Of a stretch of DNA of 5,457 bases, positions 1 through 5,457 are shown one piece after another (position 1 is the first letter of the stretch; each line of letters starts with the position of its first letter). Both the position numbers and the translations under genes were made by a program. The notes beneath the pieces are model-generated. The model had not been told where the DNA came from, did not search any database, and saw only the letters and a list, made by a program, of their open reading frames with translations. Origin of the DNA: Methylobacteriaceae bacterium (GTDB lineage Bacteria > Pseudomonadota > Alphaproteobacteria > Rhizobiales > Beijerinckiaceae); contig JAFAPJ010000235.1 of assembly GCA_019247255.1 (NCBI GenBank), positions 1 through 5,457 of the forward strand, read 5' to 3'.

Positions 1-1055
1 CGATTCTTGCCCGCGACGAGGGAGCAGAGATCGTTCGAGATGCGCTCGGGCAGCATCGGCACGACCCGGTCGGGAAAGTAGACGGAGTTCCCGCGCGTGA
101 GCGCCTCGCGGTCGAGCGCGGTGCCGGGCCGCACATAGGCCGCGACATCCGCGATCGCGATCGTCAGGACGAAGCCGCCCGCATTCTCGGGATCGGGGTC
201 GGGCGCCGCATGAACCGCGTCGTCGTGGTCCTTGGCGTCCGGCGGGTCGATGGTGACGAGGGGGAGGTTCGTCCAGTCCTCGCGGCGGCCGGGCAGACGC
301 GTCGGCGCGCGCTCCGCCTCGGCGAGCACCTCGGGCGGGAAGACGTGCGGGATGCCGTGCGCGTAGATCGCGACGAGGCTCACGGCCTTCTCCGACGTGA
401 CGGAGCCCAGGCGCTCGCGCACCTTCGCCTCGGGCAGCCCGAGCCGGCCCGGTCGCGACGGCGTCACGGTGACGAGGTCGCCGTCCTGCGCCCCGTTCTC
501 GTCGCCGGGACGCACGGCGAGCTCGCGCCCGGCGGACTTCTTGTCGACGGGCAGGATGCGACCGCCTCCGCCCGGATGTGCGCGGAAGAGGCCGAGCGCC
601 TCGCGGGCTTCGCGCGGCAGCGCCTTCACGACACGCCCGGTCAGGCCCTCGCCGGAGCCCGAATCGAGCTTCAACAGCGCGCGGTCGCCGATACCGGGGG
701 CCCGCTCGCGGCCACGGGCGCGCTTCGGTGCGAGCACGATGCGAGGTCGCTCGCCCTCGCCGTCCCACTCGACGGGCTCAGCCACGAGCTCTCCGTCGCG
801 GTCGCGGCCCGTGATGTCGGCCAGGAAGACGGGCGGGAGCGCGCCCGCCTTGCGCAGTCTCTTCCCGCGCCGGGCGAGCACACCATCGCTCTCGAGCTCG
901 GCCAGCGTCTGCTTCAGCCAGGCCTTGTCGCCGGCCTTGATCCCGAAGGCGCGCGCGATCTCGCGCTTGCCGACCTTGCCGGTCTGGCCCGCCACGAAGG
1001 CGGCGACCTCGTCGCGTGAGGGCAGGGTGGGTCTTGTCAGGTTACGGCTCGGCAA
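1..1055 (-). CDS. rnr: Ribonuclease R, N-terminal part (runs off the left edge)
   Basis: RNase R is a processive 3'-5' exoribonuclease that degrades structured RNA in the cytoplasm and takes part in RNA quality control. The minus-strand frame is open from at least 1055 to base 1 and gives 351 residues. Residues ~11-70 resemble the RNase R N-terminal winged-helix domain (LPSRDEVAAFVA, then GKVGKREIARAFGIK). OB-fold/cold-shock-like regions follow at ~75-240. The start of the catalytic RNB domain carries TIDPPDAKDHDDAV at 268-281, whose Asp270, 276, 278 and 279 match the metal-binding aspartates of the RNase II family. RGNSVYFPDRVVPMLPERIS (321-340) is also typical. The rest of RNB and the S1 domain lie outside the window. 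The start is uncertain: no ATG precedes the conserved N-terminus. I chose TTG at 1055-1053 because GGAG (1066-1063) sits 7 bases before it. GTG at 995 would cut into the winged helix. Identity is very secure; only the start is doubtful. Confidence 0.95.
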   Translation of the reverse strand, partial: MPSRNLTRPTLPSRDEVAAFVAGQTGKVGKREIARAFGIKAGDKAWLKQTLAELESDGVLARRGKRLRKAGALPPVFLADITGRDRDGELVAEPVEWDGEGERPRIVLAPKRARGRERAPGIGDRALLKLDSGSGEGLTGRVVKALPREAREALGLFRAHPGGGGRILPVDKKSAGRELAVRPGDENGAQDGDLVTVTPSRPGRLGLPEAKVRERLGSVTSEKAVSLVAIYAHGIPHVFPPEVLAEAERAPTRLPGRREDWTNLPLVTIDPPDAKDHDDAVHAAPDPDPENAGGFVLTIAIADVAAYVRPGTALDREALTRGNSVYFPDRVVPMLPERISNDLCSLVAGKN

Positions 1056-1081
1056 GGGGCGGCTCCGGCGCTTCGCCGACA

Positions 1082-1102
1082 GCTCCGGATCCGAGCCGGA
1101 GC
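1082..1102. repeat. GC-rich inverted repeat between the CBS-protein gene and rnr
   Basis: Seven-base arms GCTCCGG (1082-1088) and CCGGAGC (1096-1102) enclose a 7-base loop. The hairpin lies 78-98 bases past the stop of the membrane-protein gene and 27-47 bases before the proposed rnr start. No T-run follows on the minus strand, so it is not a convincing intrinsic terminator. It could be an RNA structure in the rnr leader, or chance pairing in GC-rich DNA. Confidence 0.3.
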
Positions 1103-1121
1103 GGGCGGCGCCGTACGGGCC

Positions 1122-1150
1122 AAATATGGGGCGCGCCGCCCCCGGGGCAA
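1122..1150 (-). promoter_or_regulatory. Possible sigma-70-type promoter for rnr
   Basis: Read on the minus strand, TTGCCC (1150-1145) is separated by exactly 17 bases from ATATTT (1127-1122). This is the only AT-rich hexamer in the 124-base gap upstream of rnr. The -35 matches TTGACA at four of six positions, while the -10 is a loose match. Placement is sensible, with transcription starting roughly 60 bases before the proposed TTG start. This is pattern matching only, and read-through from the upstream gene is an equally good explanation for rnr expression. Confidence 0.2.
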
Positions 1151-1179
1151 CCGCAATACGAACCGGCGCGGAGCTGCGA

Positions 1180-2496
1180 TCAATCGACGAAGCTCGGCGC
1201 GTCCCGGGTCGCCAGGACCTTGTCGACCCGGAAGCCGTCGAGGTCGACGACCTCGAAGCGCCATTCGTGGCTCACGACCGTCTCGCCCGTCGCCGGCAGC
1301 CGCTGGAAGGCGTCGAGCACGAACCCGGCGACCGTCTCGTATTCGCGGTCTTCGGCGAGCTTCACGCCGAGCAGTTCCGCCATCTCGTCGATCGGCATCG
1401 AGCCGTCGAGGAGCCACGACCCGTCCGAGCGCTGGACATGGTCGCCCTCCGGCTCGTGGTCGTCCGACCGGAACCCGCCCACGATCGCGTCGAGCGCGTC
1501 GGCCGGCGTAACGATCCCCTCGAAGTGCCCGTACTCGTCATGGACGATCGCCATAGGCACCTCGGCGTCGCGCAGGATGTTGAGCACCTCGAGCGCGTCG
1601 ATCGTGTCGGGCACGATCGGCGGCGTCTTCATGCGCGCCCGGATGTCCATGCGCTCGCCCGCGACGAGCGCCGCGAGCAGATCCCGCACGTGGACGACCC
1701 CGATGATCTCGTCCGTGTCGCCGTCCGTCACGGGCAGCCGCGTGTGGTGTGTCTCGAGAAGCGTGTGGCGGATCTCGGCCGCGTCGTCCGACAGGTCGAG
1801 GCTGTCGACCTCGGTCCGCGGCGTCAGGAGGCCGCGAACCGTGCGGTCACCGAGGCGCAGCACGCCCGCGATCATCCGCCGCTCGTCCGTCTCGATCACG
1901 CCCGCCGATTCCGCCTCCGCGACGATCGTGCGGATCTCCTCTTCGGTCACGGACGAATCGACGCCCGTCTTCTGGCCGAAGAGCCGGAAGACGAGCCGGG
2001 TCGAGACGTCGAGCAGCCAGACGAGCGGCCCCGCGAGCCGCGACAGGAAGGTCATGAAGGGCGCCACCGCGCAGGCGATCCCCTCCGCGTCGCGGAGCGC
2101 CAGGTGCTTCGGCACGAGCTCGCCGACGACGACCGAGAGATACGTGATGGCCCCGATGACGAGCACGTAGCCGAGCGGTTCGGCGAGGCGGGTGGACAAT
2201 CCCTGGTCCTGCAGCGCCTGAGACAGACGTTCGCCGAGCGCGGCGCCCGAGAAGGTGCCCGCCACGATGCCGATCAGCGTGATCCCGACCTGCGTGGTGG
2301 AGAGGAACCGGCCCGGCGCCTCCGCCAGCGCCAGCGCCGCGCTCGCGCCCGATCGGCGCTGCTCGACGAGGGTCTTCAGCCGCGAGCGGCGGGAGGACAC
2401 GATGGCGAGTTCGGACAGAGCGAAGACGCCGTTGAGGACGATCAGCGCGAGCGCGATTGCGAGTTCCAGCACGATGTCCCGGCCGGGACGTTGCAC
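1180..2496 (-). CDS. CNNM/CBS-domain membrane protein (hemolysin C / CorC-like family)
   Basis: This is a complete 438-residue protein of the class often annotated hemolysin family protein or HlyC/CorC transporter, related to eukaryotic CNNM magnesium transporters. Domains in order: an N-terminal CNNM (DUF21) membrane region with hydrophobic stretches near 8-29, 68-86, 107-127 and 140-165, including the family-typical GELVPKHLAL at 125-134. An acidic linker (VTEEEIRTIV, 183-192) comes next, then a CBS pair at ~220-280 (opening with LLTPRTEVDSL) and ~288-342 (VPMAIVHDEYGHFEGIVT, 313-330). A C-terminal CorC_HlyC domain follows at ~355-430. Such proteins are linked to Mg2+/Co2+ efflux or homeostasis, with CBS domains sensing adenine nucleotides; which ion is moved here cannot be told from sequence. 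The GTG start at 2496 is preferred because GGAGG (2508-2504) lies 7 bases upstream, while the next GTG (Val9) has no such site. Despite the name, there is no real evidence of haemolysis. Confidence 0.93.
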   Translation of the reverse strand: MQRPGRDIVLELAIALALIVLNGVFALSELAIVSSRRSRLKTLVEQRRSGASAALALAEAPGRFLSTTQVGITLIGIVAGTFSGAALGERLSQALQDQGLSTRLAEPLGYVLVIGAITYLSVVVGELVPKHLALRDAEGIACAVAPFMTFLSRLAGPLVWLLDVSTRLVFRLFGQKTGVDSSVTEEEIRTIVAEAESAGVIETDERRMIAGVLRLGDRTVRGLLTPRTEVDSLDLSDDAAEIRHTLLETHHTRLPVTDGDTDEIIGVVHVRDLLAALVAGERMDIRARMKTPPIVPDTIDALEVLNILRDAEVPMAIVHDEYGHFEGIVTPADALDAIVGGFRSDDHEPEGDHVQRSDGSWLLDGSMPIDEMAELLGVKLAEDREYETVAGFVLDAFQRLPATGETVVSHEWRFEVVDLDGFRVDKVLATRDAPSFVD

Positions 2497-2503
2497 CGCC
2501 CGG

Positions 2504-2508
2504 CCTCC
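2504..2508 (-). promoter_or_regulatory. Ribosome binding site of the CNNM/CBS gene
   Basis: GGAGG on the minus strand lies 7 bases before the GTG at 2496-2494. It decides the start in favour of this GTG over the in-frame GTG eight codons later. A second purine run, GAGGGAG (2516-2510), lies just upstream. Confidence 0.7.
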
Positions 2509-2545
2509 GCTCCCTCTTCCCGCCGGGATCGCGTCCCGCCGATCT

Positions 2546-2551
2546 CATATA
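2546..2551 (-). promoter_or_regulatory. Candidate -10 element for the CNNM/CBS gene
   Basis: TATATG on the minus strand (2551-2546) is the only AT-rich hexamer in the gap downstream of the glnA stem-loop. Transcription would begin about 40 bases before the GTG start. A hexamer 17 bases upstream, GAGACC, matches the -35 consensus at only three positions. A separate promoter is expected here because of the stem-loop behind glnA, but this exact placement is weak. Confidence 0.25.
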
Positions 2552-2638
2552 GCGGGGCTGCGCGCCGCGGTCTCCGGGAAAGTCCGCCTCGGCGCGCTCC
2601 GGTGCGCCATCGGCTCGCGATCCGGGTCCCGAAACGCA

Positions 2639-2664
2639 CGAAGCCGGGGCGGACCCCGGCTTCG
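2639..2664 (-). terminator. Stem-loop terminator behind glnA
   Basis: This is a perfect 11-base inverted repeat, CGAAGCCGGGG (2639-2649) and CCCCGGCTTCG (2654-2664), with a 4-base loop. It begins 25 bases past the glnA stop codon. On the minus strand the stem is followed by TGCGTTTCGGG, so the U-tract is poor. The strong GC stem and its position fit a transcription terminator or a 3'-end-stabilising hairpin. It probably separates glnA transcription from the CNNM/CBS gene. Confidence 0.7.
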
Positions 2665-2689
2665 GCGACGGTCGGACCTGACGGACCGA

Positions 2690-4099
2690 TCAGCAGGAAT
2701 AGTACATCGTGAACTCGACCGGGTGCGGGGTCATCTCGAAGCGCATCACCTCGGTCATCTTCAGCTCGATGAACGAATCGATGAACTCGTCCGTGAACAC
2801 GCCGCCGGCCTTGAGGAACTCGCGGTCGCGATCGAGGTTATGGAGCGCCTCGCGGAGCGAGCCGCAGACCGTCGGGATCTCCTTCAGCTCGCGCGGGGGC
2901 AGGTCGTAGAGATCCTTGTCCATCGCGGCGCCGGGATCGATCCGGTTCTTGATGCCGTCGAGGCCCGCCATCAGCATCGCCGAGAAGGCGAGGTAGGGGT
3001 TGGCCGTCGGGTCGGGGAAGCGCACCTCGACGCGCTTCGCCTTCGGGTTCTGCGTCCACGGGATGCGGCACGAAGCCGAGCGGTTACGCGCCGAATAGGC
3101 GAGGAGAACCGGCGCCTCGTAGCCCGGGACGAGCCGCTTGTACGAGTTCGTCGAGGGGTTCGTGAAGGCGTTCAGCGCCTTCGCGTGCTTGATGATGCCC
3201 CCGATGTACCAGAGGCATTCCTGCGACAGGTCGGCATACATGTTGCCGGCGAAGACCGGCTTGCCGTCCTTCCAGATCGATTGGTGGACGTGCATGCCCG
3301 AGCCGTTATCGCCGAAGACCGGCTTCGGCATGAAGGTCGCGCTCTTGCCGTAGCTCTGGGCGACGTTGTGGATGCAGTACTTGTAGATCTGCATCTGGTC
3401 GGCCATCCGCACGAGCGTGTCGAACTTCATGCCGAGCTCGTGCTGGGCGGAGGCGACCTCGTGGTGGTGCTTCTCGACCTTGACGCCCATCGCCTGCATG
3501 GCCGCGAGCATCTCGCCGCGCATGTCCTGCGCCGAATCGAGCGGCGGGACCGGGAAGTAGCCGGCCTTCGTCTGGATTCGGTGGCCGAGGTTGCCGCCCT
3601 CGTATTCCGTGTCGCCATTCGTCGGCAGCTCGACGGAATCGAGCTTGAAGCCCGTGTTGTACGGGTCCGACATGAAACGCACGTCGTCGAAGATGAAGAA
3701 CTCGGCCTCCGGGCCGAAATAGGTCGTGTCGCCGACGCCGATCGACTTCATGTAAGTCTCGGCCTTCTTGGCGATGCCGCGCGGGTCGCGCTCGTAGGGC
3801 TCGCCGGTCGCGGGCTCGAGAATGTCGCACACGATCGACATCGTGGAAGCCGAGAAGAACGGGTCCATCTCGGCCGTCGCCGGATCCGGCATCAGGATCA
3901 TGTCGGACTCGTTGATCGCCTTCCACCCGGCGATCGACGACCCGTCGAACATCGTGCCGTCCGCGAACAGATCCTCGTCCACGAGCGCGATGTCGAAGGT
4001 GACGTGCTGCCACTTGCCCCGCATGTCGGTGAACCGCAGATCGACGTACTTGACGTCGTTATCCTTGATGGCGTTCAGCACATCCTTGGCAGTTTTCAT
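2690..4099 (-). CDS. glnA: Glutamine synthetase type I (GSI-beta)
   Basis: The enzyme makes glutamine from glutamate, ammonia and ATP in the cytoplasm, the main route of ammonium assimilation at low ammonium, and works as a dodecamer. The protein is full length at 469 residues, matching the GSI-beta class. Visible landmarks: FDGSSIAGW (51-59, the latch loop); FGPEAEFF (128-135, with metal ligands Glu131 and Glu133); [13 protein letters not shown] (211-223); NGSGMH with His270; [17 protein letters not shown] (314-330); SARNR (336-340); EVRFPDP (358-364); and the adenylylation site DKDLYDLPP with Tyr398. The intact Tyr398 implies control by a GlnE-type adenylyltransferase acting with PII. The ATG at 4099 gives the standard N-terminus; GAGGG (4114-4110) sits 10 bases upstream, rather far. 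It lies 72 bases downstream of glnB in the same direction, with a terminator-like hairpin between them. Confidence 0.98.
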   Translation of the reverse strand: MKTAKDVLNAIKDNDVKYVDLRFTDMRGKWQHVTFDIALVDEDLFADGTMFDGSSIAGWKAINESDMILMPDPATAEMDPFFSASTMSIVCDILEPATGEPYERDPRGIAKKAETYMKSIGVGDTTYFGPEAEFFIFDDVRFMSDPYNTGFKLDSVELPTNGDTEYEGGNLGHRIQTKAGYFPVPPLDSAQDMRGEMLAAMQAMGVKVEKHHHEVASAQHELGMKFDTLVRMADQMQIYKYCIHNVAQSYGKSATFMPKPVFGDNGSGMHVHQSIWKDGKPVFAGNMYADLSQECLWYIGGIIKHAKALNAFTNPSTNSYKRLVPGYEAPVLLAYSARNRSASCRIPWTQNPKAKRVEVRFPDPTANPYLAFSAMLMAGLDGIKNRIDPGAAMDKDLYDLPPRELKEIPTVCGSLREALHNLDRDREFLKAGGVFTDEFIDSFIELKMTEVMRFEMTPHPVEFTMYYSC

Positions 4100-4109
4100 G
4101 AGAACTGGG

Positions 4110-4120
4110 CCCTCTTCTCC
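4110..4120 (-). promoter_or_regulatory. Ribosome binding site region of glnA
   Basis: On the minus strand the purine-rich GGAGAAGAGGG ends 10 bases before the ATG at 4099. GAGGG is the closest match to the anti-Shine-Dalgarno sequence, and its spacing is at the long end of normal. The site begins 11 bases after the T-rich tail of the upstream hairpin. Confidence 0.5.
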
Positions 4121-4130
4121 AACGCGAGCG

Positions 4131-4152
4131 GAAAGAACCCGGCAGAGCCGGG
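4131..4152 (-). terminator. Terminator-like hairpin between glnB and glnA
   Basis: On the minus strand CCCGGC (4152-4147), loop TCT, GCCGGG (4143-4138) is followed directly by TTCTTTC (4137-4131). This 6-bp all-G/C stem with a U-rich tail looks like a small intrinsic terminator. It starts 20 bases after the glnB stop and ends 32 bases before the glnA start. It could terminate part of the glnB transcript, attenuate read-through into glnA, or be a processing or 3'-end stability element. The stem is short, so full termination is not assured. Confidence 0.55.
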
Positions 4153-4171
4153 CGTTTGAATGACGGAACGG

Positions 4172-4543
<372 letters not shown>

Positions 4544-4600
4544 TCATAGCACCGGGTCTGACGTGCCGCCACGCTCATTGCCGCGTAGCCTCCGACGAAA

Positions 4601-4617
4601 TGCCCTTTAGAAAGGCA
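4601..4617. repeat. 17-bp imperfect palindrome in the glnB/nnr divergent region
   Basis: TGCCCTTTAGAAAGGCA has arms TGCC-TTT and AAA-GGCA with one extra C, so it is close to dyad-symmetric. Its outer TGC...GCA spacing (11 bases between) equals that of the NtrC-type consensus TGCACC-N5-GGTGCA, but the inner positions fit poorly. It lies 91 bases before glnB and 64 before nnr and could be an operator for either. The function is unproven. Confidence 0.3.
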
Positions 4618-4628
4618 GAACTTGCTCC
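4615..4628 (-). promoter_or_regulatory. Weak sigma-54-like -24/-12 match upstream of glnB
   Basis: Read on the minus strand, GG (4628-4627) and GC (4616-4615) are separated by exactly 10 bases, as required for sigma-54 promoters, and TGC is present at the -12 side. Most other consensus positions do not match (AGGAGCA instead of TGGCACG). It is listed because glnB promoters in alphaproteobacteria are often sigma-54 dependent and because the adjacent palindromes could bind an activator. The match alone would occur by chance in GC-rich DNA. Confidence 0.15.
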
Positions 4629-4646
4629 TTTGCACGCCAACAAACC

Positions 4647-4658
4647 TGCCCTTGGGCA
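4647..4658. repeat. 12-bp palindrome in the glnB/nnr divergent region
   Basis: TGCCCTTGGGCA has perfect 5-base arms (TGCCC / GGGCA) around a TT centre. It shares the TGCC...GGCA outer pattern with the palindrome at 4601-4617; the centres are about 43-44 bases apart, near four helical turns. It lies ~20 bases upstream of the sigma-54-like match in the glnB direction, and also close to the nnr start. A regulator-binding site is possible but unproven. Confidence 0.3.
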
Positions 4659-4667
4659 CCGTCGACC

Positions 4668-4677
4668 AGGGGCGAGG
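4668..4677 (+). promoter_or_regulatory. Ribosome binding site of nnr
   Basis: AGGGG (4668-4672) lies 8 bases before the GTG at 4681, and GAGG (4674-4677) only 3 bases before it. The well-spaced AGGGG supports GTG 4681 as the start over the in-frame ATG at 4600. Confidence 0.55.
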
Positions 4678-4680
4678 TCA

Positions 4681-5457
4681 GTGAGCGGGCATCTCGTGCT
4701 CACCGCGGAGCAGATGCGGGAAGCGGACCGCCGCACCGTCGCGAGCGGCACGCCCGGGATCGAGCTCATGGAGCGCGCGGGCGCGGCGGTCGCCGATCGC
4801 GCGGCCCGGATGGCGACGCCCGGTCGCGAGGTGCTGCTGATCTGCGGGCCCGGGAACAACGGCGGGGACGGCTTCGTGGCGGCCCGGATCCTGTCCGAGC
4901 GCGGCCACCTCGTCCGTGTCGCGGCGTTGACGCCGACATCGGCGCTGCAGGGCGACGCGGCGGCGGCAGCCGCGCGCTGGACGGAACCTGTCGAGGCGGC
5001 GAGCGACGTCGAGCTCGGACCGGCCGACCTCCTGGTCGACGCGCTCTTCGGCACAGGGCTCGGGCGCGACCTTGAGGGCGAGGCCGCCGCGCTGGTCCGG
5101 CGAGTGAACGCGAGCGGGCGCCCCGTGCTCGCGGTTGATCTGCCGTCCGGGCTCGACGCGGATACGGGCGCGGTTCGTGGCGCCGCGATCCGCGCCGACG
5201 CGACCGTGACATTCGCGGCCCGCAAGCCTGCCCATCTTCTGCTCCCCGGCCGCTCGCTCTGCGGCGCGGTCGAGGTCGCCGACATCGGCATCGACCCCGA
5301 TATCCTGCGGGGTGTCGGGGCGGACACCTTCGCGAACGAGCCCTCGCTGTGGGCGTCGGGGCTCCCGCGACCGCGGGTGGACGGGCACAAGTACGATCGC
5401 GGCCACGCGCTGGTCCTGTCCGGCGGACCTTCGCAGACGGGCGCGGCCCGGCTCGCG
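4681..5457 (+). CDS. nnr: Bifunctional NAD(P)H-hydrate repair enzyme Nnr, N-terminal part (runs off the right edge)
   Basis: Nnr repairs damaged NADH and NADPH. Its N-terminal epimerase interconverts R- and S-NAD(P)HX, and its C-terminal dehydratase restores NAD(P)H from the S form using ADP or ATP. The window holds 259 codons with no stop. The epimerase (YjeF_N) domain covers ~8-215: LTAEQMREAD (7-16), GPGNNGGDGF (56-65), DALFGTGLGR (120-129), AVDLPSGLDADTG (151-163) and TFAARKPAHLLLPG (177-190). At ~229-259 the sequence LPRPRVDGHKYDRGHALVLS and the following GGPSQTGAARLA mark the opening of the dehydratase domain, so the protein is the fused bacterial form. The rest is cut by the window edge. 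GTG 4681 gives the usual short N-terminus and has a ribosome binding site. An in-frame ATG at 4600 would add 27 residues of low-complexity, unfamily-like sequence. It is divergent from glnB. Confidence 0.95.
   Translation, partial: MSGHLVLTAEQMREADRRTVASGTPGIELMERAGAAVADRAARMATPGREVLLICGPGNNGGDGFVAARILSERGHLVRVAALTPTSALQGDAAAAAARWTEPVEAASDVELGPADLLVDALFGTGLGRDLEGEAAALVRRVNASGRPVLAVDLPSGLDADTGAVRGAAIRADATVTFAARKPAHLLLPGRSLCGAVEVADIGIDPDILRGVGADTFANEPSLWASGLPRPRVDGHKYDRGHALVLSGGPSQTGAARLA

Noticed and set aside
152..163. Perfect 12-bp palindrome CGATCGCGATCG
   Set aside because: It lies within the rnr coding sequence (encoding the TIAIAD stretch) and follows from GC-rich codon choice for Ile, Ala and Asp; no second copy or regulatory context was seen.
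1016..2170. Plus-strand Ser/Arg-rich open frame of 384 codons
   Set aside because: It is antisense to the CNNM/CBS gene, has extreme Ser/Arg/Thr bias and no domain, and is a shadow frame.
2524..2538. Small inverted repeat CGGGA-TCGCG-TCCCG upstream of the CNNM/CBS gene
   Set aside because: The 5-bp arms are too short to stand out in this base composition, and no tail or motif supports a function.
397..2712. Plus-strand open frame of 771 codons across rnr and the CNNM/CBS gene
   Set aside because: It lies antisense to two well-supported conserved genes, and its product is low-complexity (Arg/Asp/Glu/His/Pro-rich) with no recognisable domain. Long mirror frames are expected in GC-rich DNA.
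2255..4159. Plus-strand open frame of 634 codons covering the whole of glnA
   Set aside because: It is antisense to a full-length, motif-complete glutamine synthetase. The product is biased in composition with no family resemblance, so it is a GC-driven shadow.
4575..5406. Minus-strand open frames of 242 and 271 codons opposite nnr
   Set aside because: They are antisense to a clear NAD(P)HX epimerase domain, and their products are Arg/Ala/Ser/Pro-rich without motifs.

Overview
The window is GC-rich chromosomal DNA (about two-thirds G+C by eye). It most likely comes from an alphaproteobacterium of the Hyphomicrobiales type. This rests on protein character (GSI-beta glutamine synthetase with the adenylylation tyrosine, 112-residue GlnB, proteobacterial-style RNase R) and on the nnr–glnB–glnA neighbourhood, which I recall as common in that group. 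It looks like core housekeeping sequence. I see no mobile element, tRNA, rRNA, CRISPR array or defence-type cassette.

Layout from left to right: (1) 1-1055, minus strand, the N-terminal 351 codons of RNase R (rnr), running off the left edge. (2) 1056-1179, a 124-base gap with a possible promoter and a GC-rich hairpin. (3) 1180-2496, minus strand, a complete membrane protein of the CNNM/CBS/CorC_HlyC class. (4) 2497-2689, a gap holding an 11-bp stem-loop just behind glnA and a weak promoter candidate. (5) 2690-4099, minus strand, complete glnA. (6) 4100-4171, a 72-base gap with a terminator-like hairpin and the glnA ribosome binding site. (7) 4172-4510, minus strand, complete glnB. (8) 4511-4680, a 170-base divergent intergenic region with two short palindromes and a poor sigma-54-like match. 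(9) 4681-5457, plus strand, the start of nnr, the bifunctional NAD(P)H-hydrate repair enzyme, running off the right edge.

glnB and glnA form the expected nitrogen-assimilation pair. The PII protein senses 2-oxoglutarate, ATP/ADP and (through uridylylation) glutamine status. It helps set the activity of glutamine synthetase, whose Tyr398 adenylylation site is intact. The hairpin between the two genes is the most interesting regulatory candidate: it could make glnA expression partly independent of glnB by termination or by RNA processing. The CNNM/CBS protein, RNase R and the NAD(P)HX repair enzyme have no obvious mechanistic link to nitrogen control.

I did not find a previously undescribed system. 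The findings below are modest regulatory and start-site observations.
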